The position numbers and the translations under genes were made by a program. This document shows positions 14,219 through 21,747 of a stretch of DNA of 40,991 bases, piece by piece. The stretch's first letter is position 1, and each line of letters opens with the position of its first letter. The notes beneath the pieces were generated by a model. It was given only the letters and a program-made list of their open reading frames with translations, did not search any database and was not told where the DNA came from. The stretch is from a virus: positions 1-40,991 of the IMG/VR virus record IMGVR_UViG_3300020595_002556; one strand, 5' to 3'.

Positions 14219-14222
14219 AATA

Positions 14223-14936
14223 TTAATGTTTACAAATTGATGCTAATTCTATATTCTTATAAAACTCTGCTTTTGCAGAATCTTCATTTAAAAATGCTCC
14301 TGTTAATTTTGCTGTTTGCATTGAAGCTCCTCTATGTTTTACTCCTCTACAGCTAACACAATTATGAGTAGCTGATATCATTACTGCAACTCCTAAATTA
14401 CCTTCACATATCTTATCTACTGCATTATGAATAGCTACAGTTAATTGCTCTTGAATAGCTCCTCTTCTACCGAATTGTTCTACTATTCTATTGAGCTTAG
14501 ATAGTCCAACTACTTTGCCATCTTCAGATGCAATATAAGCTATACTTACATTACCTCCAATTGTTTGATGGTGATGTGAACACATAGACTGTACAGGTAT
14601 ATTACTCTCTTGTACAATTCCATCATATCCGTCTGAAGGAAATGCTGTTATTCTATCTAAAGGGTTGTATCTTCCTGCCCATAAATCGTTAACATACGCT
14701 TTGGCTACTCTCATTGGTGTATCTGAAGAGTTAGGATCTTCTTTATAGTCACATCCTAATGCAGTTAAAAAATCTGCATAAGCCTTTGCTGCTCTTTCTA
14801 TAATTACTTTCTTTTCATGTTCAGTTAACCTAGCTTCAGGTCCTTCTAATTCTTGCTTTGCAGCTAGTTGACTTGATATACCATTTGCATACCCTGCTTT
14901 TACTAATTCTGTTCCGTCTATAAACTTTTTAGGCAT
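14223..14936 (-). CDS. folE: GTP cyclohydrolase I
   Basis: A 237-residue FolE that opens GTP to dihydroneopterin triphosphate, the first step of both folate and 7-deazaguanine synthesis. Zinc ligands are visible as CSHHH (119-123; Cys119, His122) and HNCVSCRG (191-198; Cys193). GLSKLNRIVE (144-153) and RRGAIQEQL (157-165) are the other family signatures. The N-terminal 40 residues are helical, as in the bacterial enzyme. It heads the operon folE, mazG-like, orf, dpdA, formyltransferase, with an early-type promoter at 14984-15012. Grouping with dpdA points to DNA modification. Confidence 0.95.
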   Translation of the reverse strand: MPKKFIDGTELVKAGYANGISSQLAAKQELEGPEARLTEHEKKVIIERAAKAYADFLTALGCDYKEDPNSSDTPMRVAKAYVNDLWAGRYNPLDRITAFPSDGYDGIVQESNIPVQSMCSHHHQTIGGNVSIAYIASEDGKVVGLSKLNRIVEQFGRRGAIQEQLTVAIHNAVDKICEGNLGVAVMISATHNCVSCRGVKHRGASMQTAKLTGAFLNEDSAKAEFYKNIELASICKH

Positions 14937-14983
14937 AATATTTAATTTGTTTTATTGAGGTTCTACGACTCATTTGTTAATAC

Positions 14984-15012
14984 AATATACGATTTATAAT
15001 TTAATTATCCAA
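14984..15012 (-). promoter_or_regulatory. Early-type promoter of the folE-dpdA operon
   Basis: Minus strand: TTGGAT, 17 bases, TATATT preceded by CG. It overlaps the last codons of the phosphoribosyltransferase gene. Confidence 0.8.
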
Positions 15013-15405
15013 ATAATCTTGAATAGTTTTCGAATTTTCTTTCTCCCAAGGGTATACCACCCAGCCGAAATCATCTCCTATTTCTTCTGCATAGTATTCT
15101 GGTTTTGCTTTTGATGATGTTTTATAGTGTAGAGTAGCAAACTTAGGATTAAACATTTCGGCTCTCCACTTTAAAATTGTATCTCCGCTATCTGCTATAT
15201 CATCTATAATTAATAGCCTAGGATAGTGGTTACTTCTATACTCCATATATGGAATCTCAAATCGATGAGAATACATAATAGCAAGTATGGTTCCTCCTCT
15301 GGGTATTCCTGTTACATAGTCTATCTCTCCTTTACATTTTTCGTGTATAATATCTAAGAGTCTGTTGATATCATCCCACGTTAGAAAAACTTTTTTTACT
15401 GCCAT
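15001..15405 (-). CDS. Phosphoribosyltransferase (HGPRT-like)
   Basis: A 134-residue type I phosphoribosyltransferase. The pyrophosphate loop is VTGIPRGGTI (31-40) and the PRPP-binding motif is RLLIIDDIADSGDTI (63-77). It is short, close to the xanthine/hypoxanthine-guanine subgroup. Such enzymes join PRPP to a purine base. Lying in the queD-queE operon, it might salvage guanine or, less likely, a deazaguanine base; sequence cannot decide. Its start overlaps the small gene at 15396-15569 by ten bases. Confidence 0.85.
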   Translation of the reverse strand: MAVKKVFLTWDDINRLLDIIHEKCKGEIDYVTGIPRGGTILAIMYSHRFEIPYMEYRSNHYPRLLIIDDIADSGDTILKWRAEMFNPKFATLHYKTSSKAKPEYYAEEIGDDFGWVVYPWEKENSKTIQDYLDN

Positions 15406-15569
15406 GTATGGTTCATTACCCAGTTGCCAGTAGAATAATTTGCTGTAGATTTACTACCTACTGATTGTAGCTTCTCTTTTAAATGGTCCCATTGTTTAGG
15501 AGTGATATTATAATGGTGCACTCCTTCTGCAAATCCTCGTAACCATTCTATAAATTGTGATTCATTCAT
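15396..15569 (-). CDS. Very small conserved-looking phage protein (57 aa)
   Basis: An ATG at 15569 opens MNESQFIEWLRGFAEGVH, then a helical WDHLKEKL segment and a Trp-containing tail. Small proteins beginning with FIxWLRGF are, from memory, common in phages, with no known role. It is overlapped on both sides (eight bases with 15562-15696, ten with the phosphoribosyltransferase), which strongly supports translation. Function unknown. Confidence 0.65.
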   Translation of the reverse strand: MNESQFIEWLRGFAEGVHHYNITPKQWDHLKEKLQSVGSKSTANYSTGNWVMNHTWQ

Positions 15570-15696
15570 TTTCTATATAACTTTTTAATTTATCTATTAA
15601 TACTAGTACTTCGTCTGGTTCCATTGTTATAGCACAACAAGTATTTATATTTTCTGCTACTTCTTCTAATACCTCTAAAGCTTCATCTTTAGTCAT
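15562..15696 (-). CDS. Very small acidic protein (44 aa)
   Basis: An ATG at 15696, sharing one base with the queE stop codon (TAATG), opens an acidic 44-residue frame (MTKDEALEVLEEVAENINT at its start, one CC pair). The exact coupling with queE and the overlap with the next gene support it. No family is recognised. Confidence 0.55.
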   Translation of the reverse strand: MTKDEALEVLEEVAENINTCCAITMEPDEVLVLIDKLKSYIENE

Positions 15697-16484
15697 TATA
15701 CCTCTCTTTGGTCTTCAAAAGCAATAATATGAGGTCTCCAAGTCATTCTATAACCATTATCTCTAACCCAATCAAATACTAAAGGGTAAGACTTAAATAA
15801 TCCTTCTCTTGAATCGCCAGCAGGCATAAACCATACCTTATCTTGAGGTACATCTAGCAATTTAATACAGTTTAGTATCTCTTCTAAAGCACCTTTATCT
15901 CTACCGTCCCATACAGGTTTAATGTGATAGTCTGAATGATAAGCAATGGATTTAGAAATGGCATCATAATTAAGTCTAAACTTATTATGACGTTTTACCA
16001 TTCTTTCGTCGGTAATGGATCCTTGAGGAGTTTCAACACCAACAACGGGGACACTATTACTAAACTTAGGACTAATGCTAAGCAAATTAATAGGATAATC
16101 GGTAGGAAGAAAATGAGATCCCTCAGTTTCAATAGTAATGAATATATTGTTTTCATGTGCAAAGTGTGTTAGTTCGTTTACTAAAGCTGGATGCATTGTC
16201 GGTGAACCACCTGTCAACATCATTTCCTTTATATGAGGATTATCTTCATATGCCTTAATAATATCTTTGAAATTAAAATGACCTTTTTCCGGATGAATAC
16301 TTGTATACCAACTATCACACCATCCTCCTTCACCAAAGTAACATCTATGTGTACATCCTGTAGTTCTAACTACTACTGTAGGATACCCTGCTCTTGAACC
16401 TTCTGATTGTACTGCAGTATATATCTCTACAATAGGTAAGTTTTTATCGTAATCCTCTATTCTTTTTAGTTTCTTATCCAACAT
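15696..16484 (-). CDS. queE: QueE, 7-carboxy-7-deazaguanine synthase (radical SAM)
   Basis: A 262-residue radical SAM enzyme that contracts 6-carboxytetrahydropterin to 7-carboxy-7-deazaguanine. The N-terminal PIVEIYTAVQSEGSRAGYP (17-35) is typical of QueE. The cluster cysteines are Cys44, Cys48 and Cys56: spacing C-x3-C-x7-C instead of the usual C-x3-C-x2-C, with YFGEGG looking like an insert before WCD. MLTGGSPTMHP (92-102) replaces the usual TGGEP. It overlaps queD by 11 bases, so product and substrate enzymes are coupled. Cluster-spacing variants are known in QueE families. Confidence 0.92.
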   Translation of the reverse strand: MLDKKLKRIEDYDKNLPIVEIYTAVQSEGSRAGYPTVVVRTTGCTHRCYFGEGGWCDSWYTSIHPEKGHFNFKDIIKAYEDNPHIKEMMLTGGSPTMHPALVNELTHFAHENNIFITIETEGSHFLPTDYPINLLSISPKFSNSVPVVGVETPQGSITDERMVKRHNKFRLNYDAISKSIAYHSDYHIKPVWDGRDKGALEEILNCIKLLDVPQDKVWFMPAGDSREGLFKSYPLVFDWVRDNGYRMTWRPHIIAFEDQREV

Positions 16485-16938
16485 AATACGCTGCGTTTTT
16501 ACCGTGTTCCATAAATTTTACTTTTACAACTTTAACTCTACCTTCTGTCTCTTTAACAACAAATTCATTTATTTTGTTAAAGATATATTCTGCAAATTTC
16601 TCTGCTCCGGTAGCTGGAATTACTCTTACCTGGGCAACTCCTGCTTCTGCCATTCTCTTAAAAGATTCTAAGAATGGATCATCTGCTGCTACTATAAAGG
16701 TGTGATCAAACATAAAATCCATCCACTCTTTAGGAGATTTACCATCTATTAGAGTTTTTGCTCTTTTCATTCCTCCGAAATCCCATACCCAATTTCTTTC
16801 ATCTAACTCACCTTCAAAATATACTTTAAATGATATCCCGTACCCGTGTAAGAATCTACAGTGTGTGTTTTCTGCTGAATGTTGACGAAACACTGTACTA
16901 AATCCGTCAAAAACTTTACTTGATTGAAATTTTCCCAT
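16474..16938 (-). CDS. queD: QueD, 6-carboxytetrahydropterin synthase
   Basis: A 154-residue member of the PTPS/QueD T-fold family, which converts dihydroneopterin triphosphate to 6-carboxytetrahydropterin. FRQHSAENTHCRFLHGYG (17-34) holds zinc-ligand candidates His20 and His31 and the catalytic Cys27. The third zinc histidine (HGH in E. coli QueD) is Tyr33 here. WDFGGMKRA, FDHTF and GAEKFAEYI follow in the family order. It is the second gene of the operon with a small membrane protein upstream and queE downstream. Confidence 0.9.
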   Translation of the reverse strand: MGKFQSSKVFDGFSTVFRQHSAENTHCRFLHGYGISFKVYFEGELDERNWVWDFGGMKRAKTLIDGKSPKEWMDFMFDHTFIVAADDPFLESFKRMAEAGVAQVRVIPATGAEKFAEYIFNKINEFVVKETEGRVKVVKVKFMEHGKNAAYYVG

Positions 16939-16948
16939 ACTTTTTTAT

Positions 16949-17152
16949 TTATACTAATTCTTCTATTATTCCTACTACCTCACTTAAAACTAAAAAGGTT
17001 GTAGCCCATACCAGACTAAAGGGTATGCAAATATACCCCAGTATTCTTATACCGGATTTTATAAAACTTACTAATTGATGTAATTTTGGATCTGGAATTT
17101 TATGATCGTTAATCTTAATTCCTTGGAAGTTTTCTTTTACTACTTTATTCAT
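16949..17152 (-). CDS. Small membrane protein (67 aa)
   Basis: A 67-residue protein with a polar N-terminal half and a hydrophobic C-terminal half (residues ~36-60, GYICIPFSLVWATTFLVL), so one or two membrane helices. It is first in the queD-queE operon, ten bases upstream of queD, and lies under the early-type promoter at 17198-17226. No family is recognised. Confidence 0.65.
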   Translation of the reverse strand: MNKVVKENFQGIKINDHKIPDPKLHQLVSFIKSGIRILGYICIPFSLVWATTFLVLSEVVGIIEELV

Positions 17153-17197
17153 ATTCGTGTTTTTAAAGTGGTGCTACGACACTATTGTCTTATAACT

Positions 17198-17226
17198 AAT
17201 ATATGAATAATAAACTTATAAAACAA
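17198..17226 (-). promoter_or_regulatory. Early-type promoter of the queD-queE operon
   Basis: Minus strand: TTGTTT, 17 bases, TATATT. It sits 20 bases downstream of the tRNA gene. Confidence 0.7.
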
Positions 17227-17245
17227 CTTTTATTCATATTTGTTG

Positions 17246-17319
17246 TGGAGAATATCGGAGTCGAACCGATGACCTCCTGCGTGCAAGGCAGGCGCTCTAG
17301 CCAGCTGAGCTAATTCCCC
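17246..17319 (-). tRNA. tRNA-Ala (anticodon TGC)
   Basis: A complete cloverleaf on the minus strand. The acceptor stem GGGGAAT pairs with ATTCTCC (one G-T), followed by discriminator A. The D arm is AGCTCAGCTGGCTAGAGC, the anticodon stem CCTGC/GCAGG encloses CTTGCAC with anticodon TGC, and the T arm carries GGTTCGACTCC. The 3' CCA is not encoded. It is the only tRNA gene in the window and lies between queC's small partner gene and the queD promoter. Confidence 0.96.
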
Positions 17320-17324
17320 TACCT

Positions 17325-17471
17325 TTAGATGGTACGATGTCTTCGCATACCATCCCACTGTACTTTTTTGGTTTGACTAAGCATTCTGAGTTTATCTACT
17401 CTACTGTTGAGTCTATTTCTTTCAGAATTAAGCTGAGTGTTACCGTTTGTTTGGTTACTTTGTGGATTCAT
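17325..17471 (-). CDS. Very small basic protein (48 aa)
   Basis: An ATG at 17471 opens a 48-residue frame (MNPQSNQTNGNTQLNSERNR, then a basic helix ending RRHRTI), 23 bases after queC and five before the tRNA. Asn/Gln-rich then Arg-rich. No family is recognised; nucleic-acid binding is a guess from charge. Confidence 0.5.
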   Translation of the reverse strand: MNPQSNQTNGNTQLNSERNRLNSRVDKLRMLSQTKKVQWDGMRRHRTI

Positions 17472-17494
17472 TTCTTAATTAATTAAATTTAAGA

Positions 17495-18283
17495 TTATAA
17501 ATATGATGATAAAACGTTTTCAACGTGCTTTCTAGCAACTTCGTATCCAACTTCTCCTGTTTCATCTTCGTATTGTACTGGATCAGGTCTCCCTAATGCA
17601 ATAAATGCTTCAATTCTTTCTACTGAAGAAGCTGATTTATAGTCTGAATTACCGCTTGGGTAGGGTTTATAAGAAGTGTTAGTTCTTTTGTAAACTTCAT
17701 CAAAATCTAAATCTAAAACCTCACATAAATTTAATCCGTCTTGTAGAATACCGAACTTATCGGTATTTAAATAAGGTGTAAAATAACCTACTCTATCCGC
17801 ATCCCAATTTCCCATTCTAAAAGCTGCATCATCTGCATCTCTAAATTCTTGTCTGCAATCAGGATAAACAGCATGATCACCAGCATGAATTCCTAAAGCA
17901 ATATCACAAACATCTTCTTTTTTATTTGCTATAGATAAAGCTACTGCTTGAGTAATAGAAGCAAACATTTTGTTTCTGTTAGGAACAACAGTTTCTTTCA
18001 TATTATCTTGTTCATAATGCCCTTCAGGTACATCATCTCCACCTTCTACTAATGCAGAATCTAGTAAATCTACTAATCCATCTAGTTTAATTTGACGATA
18101 ATTTACTTTGTGACCTTTACTTGCAAGGTAATCAATTAATGATTGAGCTCTTTCAAGTTCAACTCTATGTTTTTGACCGTAGTCAAATGAGATACCTGTT
18201 ACTGTATCATACTCTTCAATAGCTCTTAACAATAGGGTGCTGCTATCCATTCCACCGCTTAAACTAACTACACAATGTGCCAT
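17495..18283 (-). CDS. queC: QueC-like preQ0 synthase lacking the zinc cysteines
   Basis: A 262-residue adenine-nucleotide hydrolase-fold enzyme that should convert 7-carboxy-7-deazaguanine to preQ0 using ATP and ammonia. The PP-loop SGGMDSS (9-15), DYGQKH (34-39), VVPNRNKMFASI (99-110) and LGIHAGDHAVYPDCR (130-144) are intact. In normal QueC the C-terminal part has four zinc cysteines. Aligning TNTSYKPYPSGN...VERIEAF (201-227) without gaps to the E. coli segment places Ser204, Asp214, Ser217 and Ser220 at those positions, so none remains. Function is probably kept through other contacts, but a changed reaction is possible. Confidence 0.9.
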   Translation of the reverse strand: MAHCVVSLSGGMDSSTLLLRAIEEYDTVTGISFDYGQKHRVELERAQSLIDYLASKGHKVNYRQIKLDGLVDLLDSALVEGGDDVPEGHYEQDNMKETVVPNRNKMFASITQAVALSIANKKEDVCDIALGIHAGDHAVYPDCRQEFRDADDAAFRMGNWDADRVGYFTPYLNTDKFGILQDGLNLCEVLDLDFDEVYKRTNTSYKPYPSGNSDYKSASSVERIEAFIALGRPDPVQYEDETGEVGYEVARKHVENVLSSYL

Positions 18284-18337
18284 AATTTACTTATTTAATA
18301 TTTGCCAGGTATTTTGCGTATAGGCTAACGCTTATAA

Positions 18338-18637
18338 TTAATTGTCTAAGAAGGAAGATAATTTTTCCTGAATAATTCTATACTCTTTAACGTATTCTTT
18401 TATGCTATCAAAAGATCTATTTGCATTTAGTAATTCTTCTGCTGCTTTTTTGATTGCAAAATTAAAGTTTGATGGATAGCATATTGTTTTAATATACTCT
18501 GTATCGTTAACTCCTTTTACTACTCTTTCATATAATGTAAAACCTCCTGTTTGAGATCTAGTAATAAAGAAAGGTTCTAATGCTGGATCTGTTATTACAG
18601 TATCACTAGCGGGTATTGAATCTGGTTGTCGTAACAT
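18338..18637 (-). CDS. Protein of unknown function (99 aa)
   Basis: A soluble alpha/beta protein (PFFITRSQTGGFTLYERVVKG in the middle, helical acidic tail), lying nine bases after the thioredoxin gene and before queC. Expression with thioredoxin and QueC is likely from the promoter at 18926-18954. I do not recognise the family. Confidence 0.6.
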   Translation of the reverse strand: MLRQPDSIPASDTVITDPALEPFFITRSQTGGFTLYERVVKGVNDTEYIKTICYPSNFNFAIKKAAEELLNANRSFDSIKEYVKEYRIIQEKLSSFLDN

Positions 18638-18646
18638 TTTTTTAAT

Positions 18647-18907
18647 TTATTTTATTAATAACTCTTTTAATACGTCTTCGTCTAACACACCTACCTGTTT
18701 ACGTACTTCTTCGTCTTTGATAATTACTGTAAAAGGGATTGATCTAACTCTATATTCTGCTGCAAGTCCTGAAGTATCTTTATCTATATTAATTTCAGTA
18801 AACTCTACATCTGTATGTTTAAAGTCTTCCTCGACTTTATTCCATATTCTTGAATACGCTTTACATGGTCCACACCAATCTGCATAAAATTTGATAGCTT
18901 TTGTCAT
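18647..18907 (-). CDS. Thioredoxin
   Basis: An 86-residue thioredoxin-fold protein with the canonical active site WCGPC (11-15), a central strand VEFTEINIDKD and the cis-Pro segment RSIPFTVI. It is shorter than bacterial thioredoxin (~105) at both ends. Thioredoxins return electrons to ribonucleotide reductase; it lies 50 bases downstream of nrdA, the enzyme it most likely serves, but it has its own promoter. Confidence 0.92.
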   Translation of the reverse strand: MTKAIKFYADWCGPCKAYSRIWNKVEEDFKHTDVEFTEINIDKDTSGLAAEYRVRSIPFTVIIKDEEVRKQVGVLDEDVLKELLIK

Positions 18908-18925
18908 TCTTATTGTCTTTATATT

Positions 18926-18954
18926 AATATACGAAAATTTAATCTAAATAGCAA
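18926..18954 (-). promoter_or_regulatory. Early-type promoter of the thioredoxin-queC operon
   Basis: Minus strand: TTGCTA, 17 bases, TATATT followed by AATA. The -35 lies right against the nrdA stop codon. Confidence 0.8.
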
Positions 18955-18956
18955 CT

Positions 18957-20672
18957 TTATCCGTCACAACTTAAGCAATCTGTTGCTGTTCTACTCCCAA
19001 TATCCCCGTTAATAACTGAATCTGTTCTTAGGTAATACAGTGTTTTTACTCCTAACCTCCAAGCGGTTTGATGTACTTCGTTAATAAATTTAGGATTATC
19101 GGTAGGATCGAATGCTAAATTAAGAGATTGAGTTTGATCAATATACTTCTGTCTTGCTGCTGCTTGTTCTACTAATTTTAACTGATTAATTTCGGCGAAA
19201 GTTAAGAAGATAGGTTTATCTTCTGCTGGCATTATTTCTTCAGGTAAATTAGCAATACTTCCTCTATCAAGCATAATTTGATCCCAAACTTCTTCTGTGT
19301 TATGACCTTTTTCACTTAGGTAAGACTCTAATGCTGGGTTCTTTCTAATAAATGTACCTTTAGCAGAGTTAAAAGTGTATACGTTTGCTGGTACTGGTTC
19401 GATTCCTGCAGAAACTCCTCCTGAGATTGTAGAGTTAGATACTGTTGGAGCTATAGCTAATAAATGGCTATTTCTCATTCCTGTTCCTTTACACCATACT
19501 GGTTCTCCGTATTCATTTGCTAATTTTCTTGAAGCATTTTCTGCTTTTTGTTTAATGTCAGAAAATATTTGATGAGTATATGACGTTGCTGCTATTGAAT
19601 CAAAAGGGATTCTTTCGTTCTGTAAGAAAGTATGCCATCCTAGTACACCTAGACCTAATGCTCTTCCTTTTTTAGCTGACCTATGGGCTCTAATTAATGA
19701 ATCTCTTCCAGAAGTTTTAGCTAAAAACTCTTCTAATACCCCATCTAAAAAGTAAGTAGCAGTTTCTACTAAATCACTATTCTTCCATTCGTGGTACTTT
19801 GTTAAGTTTAAAGAAGATAAGCAACAAATAAAACTATGTTCTTCATCAGTGTGTAATGTAATTTCTGAGCATATATTAGTCATTGAAACATCTAAGTTAT
19901 TTCTTTTATACGCAGGTGGGTTAGCATTATTAACAGTATCCTTAAACATTATATAAGGTTCTCCTGTTTCCATACGAGACTTCAATATAGTTACCCACGT
20001 ACCCATAGCATCAACGTCTCTATGCTCTAATTTTTGCATAAATGTATCATCCACTACAACACATTGATGAAGGTTTAGACACTGTCTATTAGGATCTCCT
20101 TTTGGTCTTCTAATCTGTAAGAATTCTTCAATATCCGGGTGATTAATATCAAGATTCACAGATGCTGCTCCTCTTCTTACTGCTCCTTGGTTAGTTGCAA
20201 TAATTGTAGAATCGTAAATCTTAGCCCACGGTACAACACCTTCTGATTGTCCTATGCCTTCTCTTCCGATTTGTTCTCCTCTTCCTCTCACTTTTGAAAG
20301 TCCAATTCCAACTCCTCCTCCAAGAGATGTTAATCTCATCAGTTCAGCATTTGTAAGTCCGATACCTCTAATAGAATCTGGTGTGTCTATTCCAAAGCAA
20401 GATATAGGTAACCCTTTATCTGTTCCTGTATTAGAAAGTACCGGTGAAGCAAGATTTAACCAACCTTTCCACATATACCTAAAAAATTTATTTTCTAAAT
20501 CAGGTCTATCTAATCTACTAGCTACTGTTGAAGCTACCCGCCTATAGGCTTTTTTTGGTGTTTCATCAGGTAGTAAGTAACCTTTTGATATTGTTGCTAT
20601 TGAAATTTCGTTCATCCATTCTGGATAATCCTTACCTGCTTCCCACGCCGAGGTATCTACTGTTATACTCAT
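18957..20672 (-). CDS. nrdA: Ribonucleoside-diphosphate reductase, large subunit
   Basis: A class I large subunit of 571 residues that reduces ribonucleotides to deoxyribonucleotides. The catalytic cysteines are in ISCFG, NICSEI and CCLSSLNLTK. GVGIGLSKVRG and NQGAVRRGAASVNL are substrate-loop signatures, and the C-terminal CLSC provides the redox pair that thioredoxin would recharge. No N-terminal ATP-cone is present, so dATP inhibition of the usual kind is unlikely. I start at the ATG at 20672, 19 bases after the nrdB stop; a longer frame would need a TTG inside nrdB. Confidence 0.95.
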   Translation of the reverse strand: MSITVDTSAWEAGKDYPEWMNEISIATISKGYLLPDETPKKAYRRVASTVASRLDRPDLENKFFRYMWKGWLNLASPVLSNTGTDKGLPISCFGIDTPDSIRGIGLTNAELMRLTSLGGGVGIGLSKVRGRGEQIGREGIGQSEGVVPWAKIYDSTIIATNQGAVRRGAASVNLDINHPDIEEFLQIRRPKGDPNRQCLNLHQCVVVDDTFMQKLEHRDVDAMGTWVTILKSRMETGEPYIMFKDTVNNANPPAYKRNNLDVSMTNICSEITLHTDEEHSFICCLSSLNLTKYHEWKNSDLVETATYFLDGVLEEFLAKTSGRDSLIRAHRSAKKGRALGLGVLGWHTFLQNERIPFDSIAATSYTHQIFSDIKQKAENASRKLANEYGEPVWCKGTGMRNSHLLAIAPTVSNSTISGGVSAGIEPVPANVYTFNSAKGTFIRKNPALESYLSEKGHNTEEVWDQIMLDRGSIANLPEEIMPAEDKPIFLTFAEINQLKLVEQAAARQKYIDQTQSLNLAFDPTDNPKFINEVHQTAWRLGVKTLYYLRTDSVINGDIGSRTATDCLSCDG

Positions 20673-20691
20673 ATGTTTTCTTATTATTTTT

Positions 20692-21669
20692 TTAAAATGC
20701 TGTGGACCAATCCATTGTACCTTTGCTGTAGTTTGTAACTCTATTTGCAAAGAAATCAGTCTGTTGTTTTCCTGCTATTACTGCATCAAACCATTTCATA
20801 GTCTTTAATGCACCTTTATCTATATCTTCAGATGGAACTAATGGTGCAAGACCTAAATCTCCCATTTTTGTATTAACTCTATGACGTATAAAGTTTTTTA
20901 ATTCTTCTTTAGATAGATTCTCTAAATCTCCTTGCTCAAAAACTTTATCTATAAAGCCAAATTCTAAATTAATTGCTGCGGTTGCTGCTTCTCTAATATC
21001 TGCTTCTAGTTTTTCAGTTTTTAATTCTGGATGCTCTTCCATAAGTGTTCTAAAAAGCCAACAGCCTGCGTTACTGTGTAAAGATTCGTCTCTTACTGAC
21101 CATTCTACTATTTGACCTACACCTTTAAGTAAGTTTCTCATCTTAAATGATAACAGTACTGCAAAAGAACTAAAAAGATTAACTCCTTCAGTAAAAGCTG
21201 AAAATATAGCTAATGATACAGCTCTAGAATGCCAATCAGGAGTACCATCATGTGCGTCTCTGACTTTCATTAGGTTTTCAATTTTAGCTAATGTAGCTTC
21301 ATCTTCTAAGAATTCAGCAAAATCATCTAATCCTAATTCTTCATTTAATAAAGAGTAAGCTTCGGCATGTATAGTTTCGAATGCTCCAAAGGTTACACCC
21401 ATCATAATAACTTCTGGTTTCCGGAACCAACTAGTAACTAGATTAGTCCAATAATCGTTTACCACAGTTTCGGTTTGAGCAAAACCTTTTAGTATACCAC
21501 CTATTAAGTTCTTTTCATGCGGCTTTAAATTAGACTTCCAATCTGTTACATCCTGTGCCATAGGAACTTCGGTATGTAACCAGTGTGCTTGTTGTTGCTT
21601 TAACCAATAATCAAATGCTTGTGGGTATTCAAATGGTTTGTATACTATTCTTTCTGTTTGTAAACTCAT
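20692..21669 (-). CDS. nrdB: Ribonucleoside-diphosphate reductase, small subunit
   Basis: A 325-residue class Ia R2 protein that holds the diiron-tyrosyl radical. Ligand and radical residues are visible: QTETVVNDYW, FETIHAEAYSLL (E-xx-H-xxx-Y, the last being the radical Tyr), FTEGVNLFSSF and VRDESLHSN (E-xx-H). It is first in an nrdB-nrdA pair. The upstream region has a late-type motif and a strong hairpin rather than an early-type promoter. Confidence 0.95.
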   Translation of the reverse strand: MSLQTERIVYKPFEYPQAFDYWLKQQQAHWLHTEVPMAQDVTDWKSNLKPHEKNLIGGILKGFAQTETVVNDYWTNLVTSWFRKPEVIMMGVTFGAFETIHAEAYSLLNEELGLDDFAEFLEDEATLAKIENLMKVRDAHDGTPDWHSRAVSLAIFSAFTEGVNLFSSFAVLLSFKMRNLLKGVGQIVEWSVRDESLHSNAGCWLFRTLMEEHPELKTEKLEADIREAATAAINLEFGFIDKVFEQGDLENLSKEELKNFIRHRVNTKMGDLGLAPLVPSEDIDKGALKTMKWFDAVIAGKQQTDFFANRVTNYSKGTMDWSTAF

Positions 21670-21705
21670 ATATCTGTATATATTATTAATGTTAGTAGAT
21701 AAAAT

Positions 21706-21742
21706 GTCCCCAAGAAACTGTAGATAAAAATCTCTTGAGGAC
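21706..21742 (-). promoter_or_regulatory. Hairpin in the nrdB leader
   Basis: Minus strand: GTCCTCAAGA pairs with TCTTGGGGAC (ten pairs, one G-T) across a 17-base loop. No T-run follows, so it is not a normal terminator. It lies between the late-type motif and the nrdB ATG and would be in the mRNA leader, as a stability or control element. Confidence 0.55.
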
Positions 21743-21747
21743 GCTTA

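Noticed and set aside
9973-18283. tRNA queuosine synthesis as the purpose of the Que genes
   Set aside because: No QueA, QueG or bacterial-type TGT is seen, and the transglycosylase resembles DpdA. It is not excluded that genes outside the window serve tRNA.
20673-20750. N-terminal extension of NrdA from a TTG at 20750
   Set aside because: It lies inside nrdB and needs a TTG start; the ATG at 20672 after the nrdB stop is more credible.
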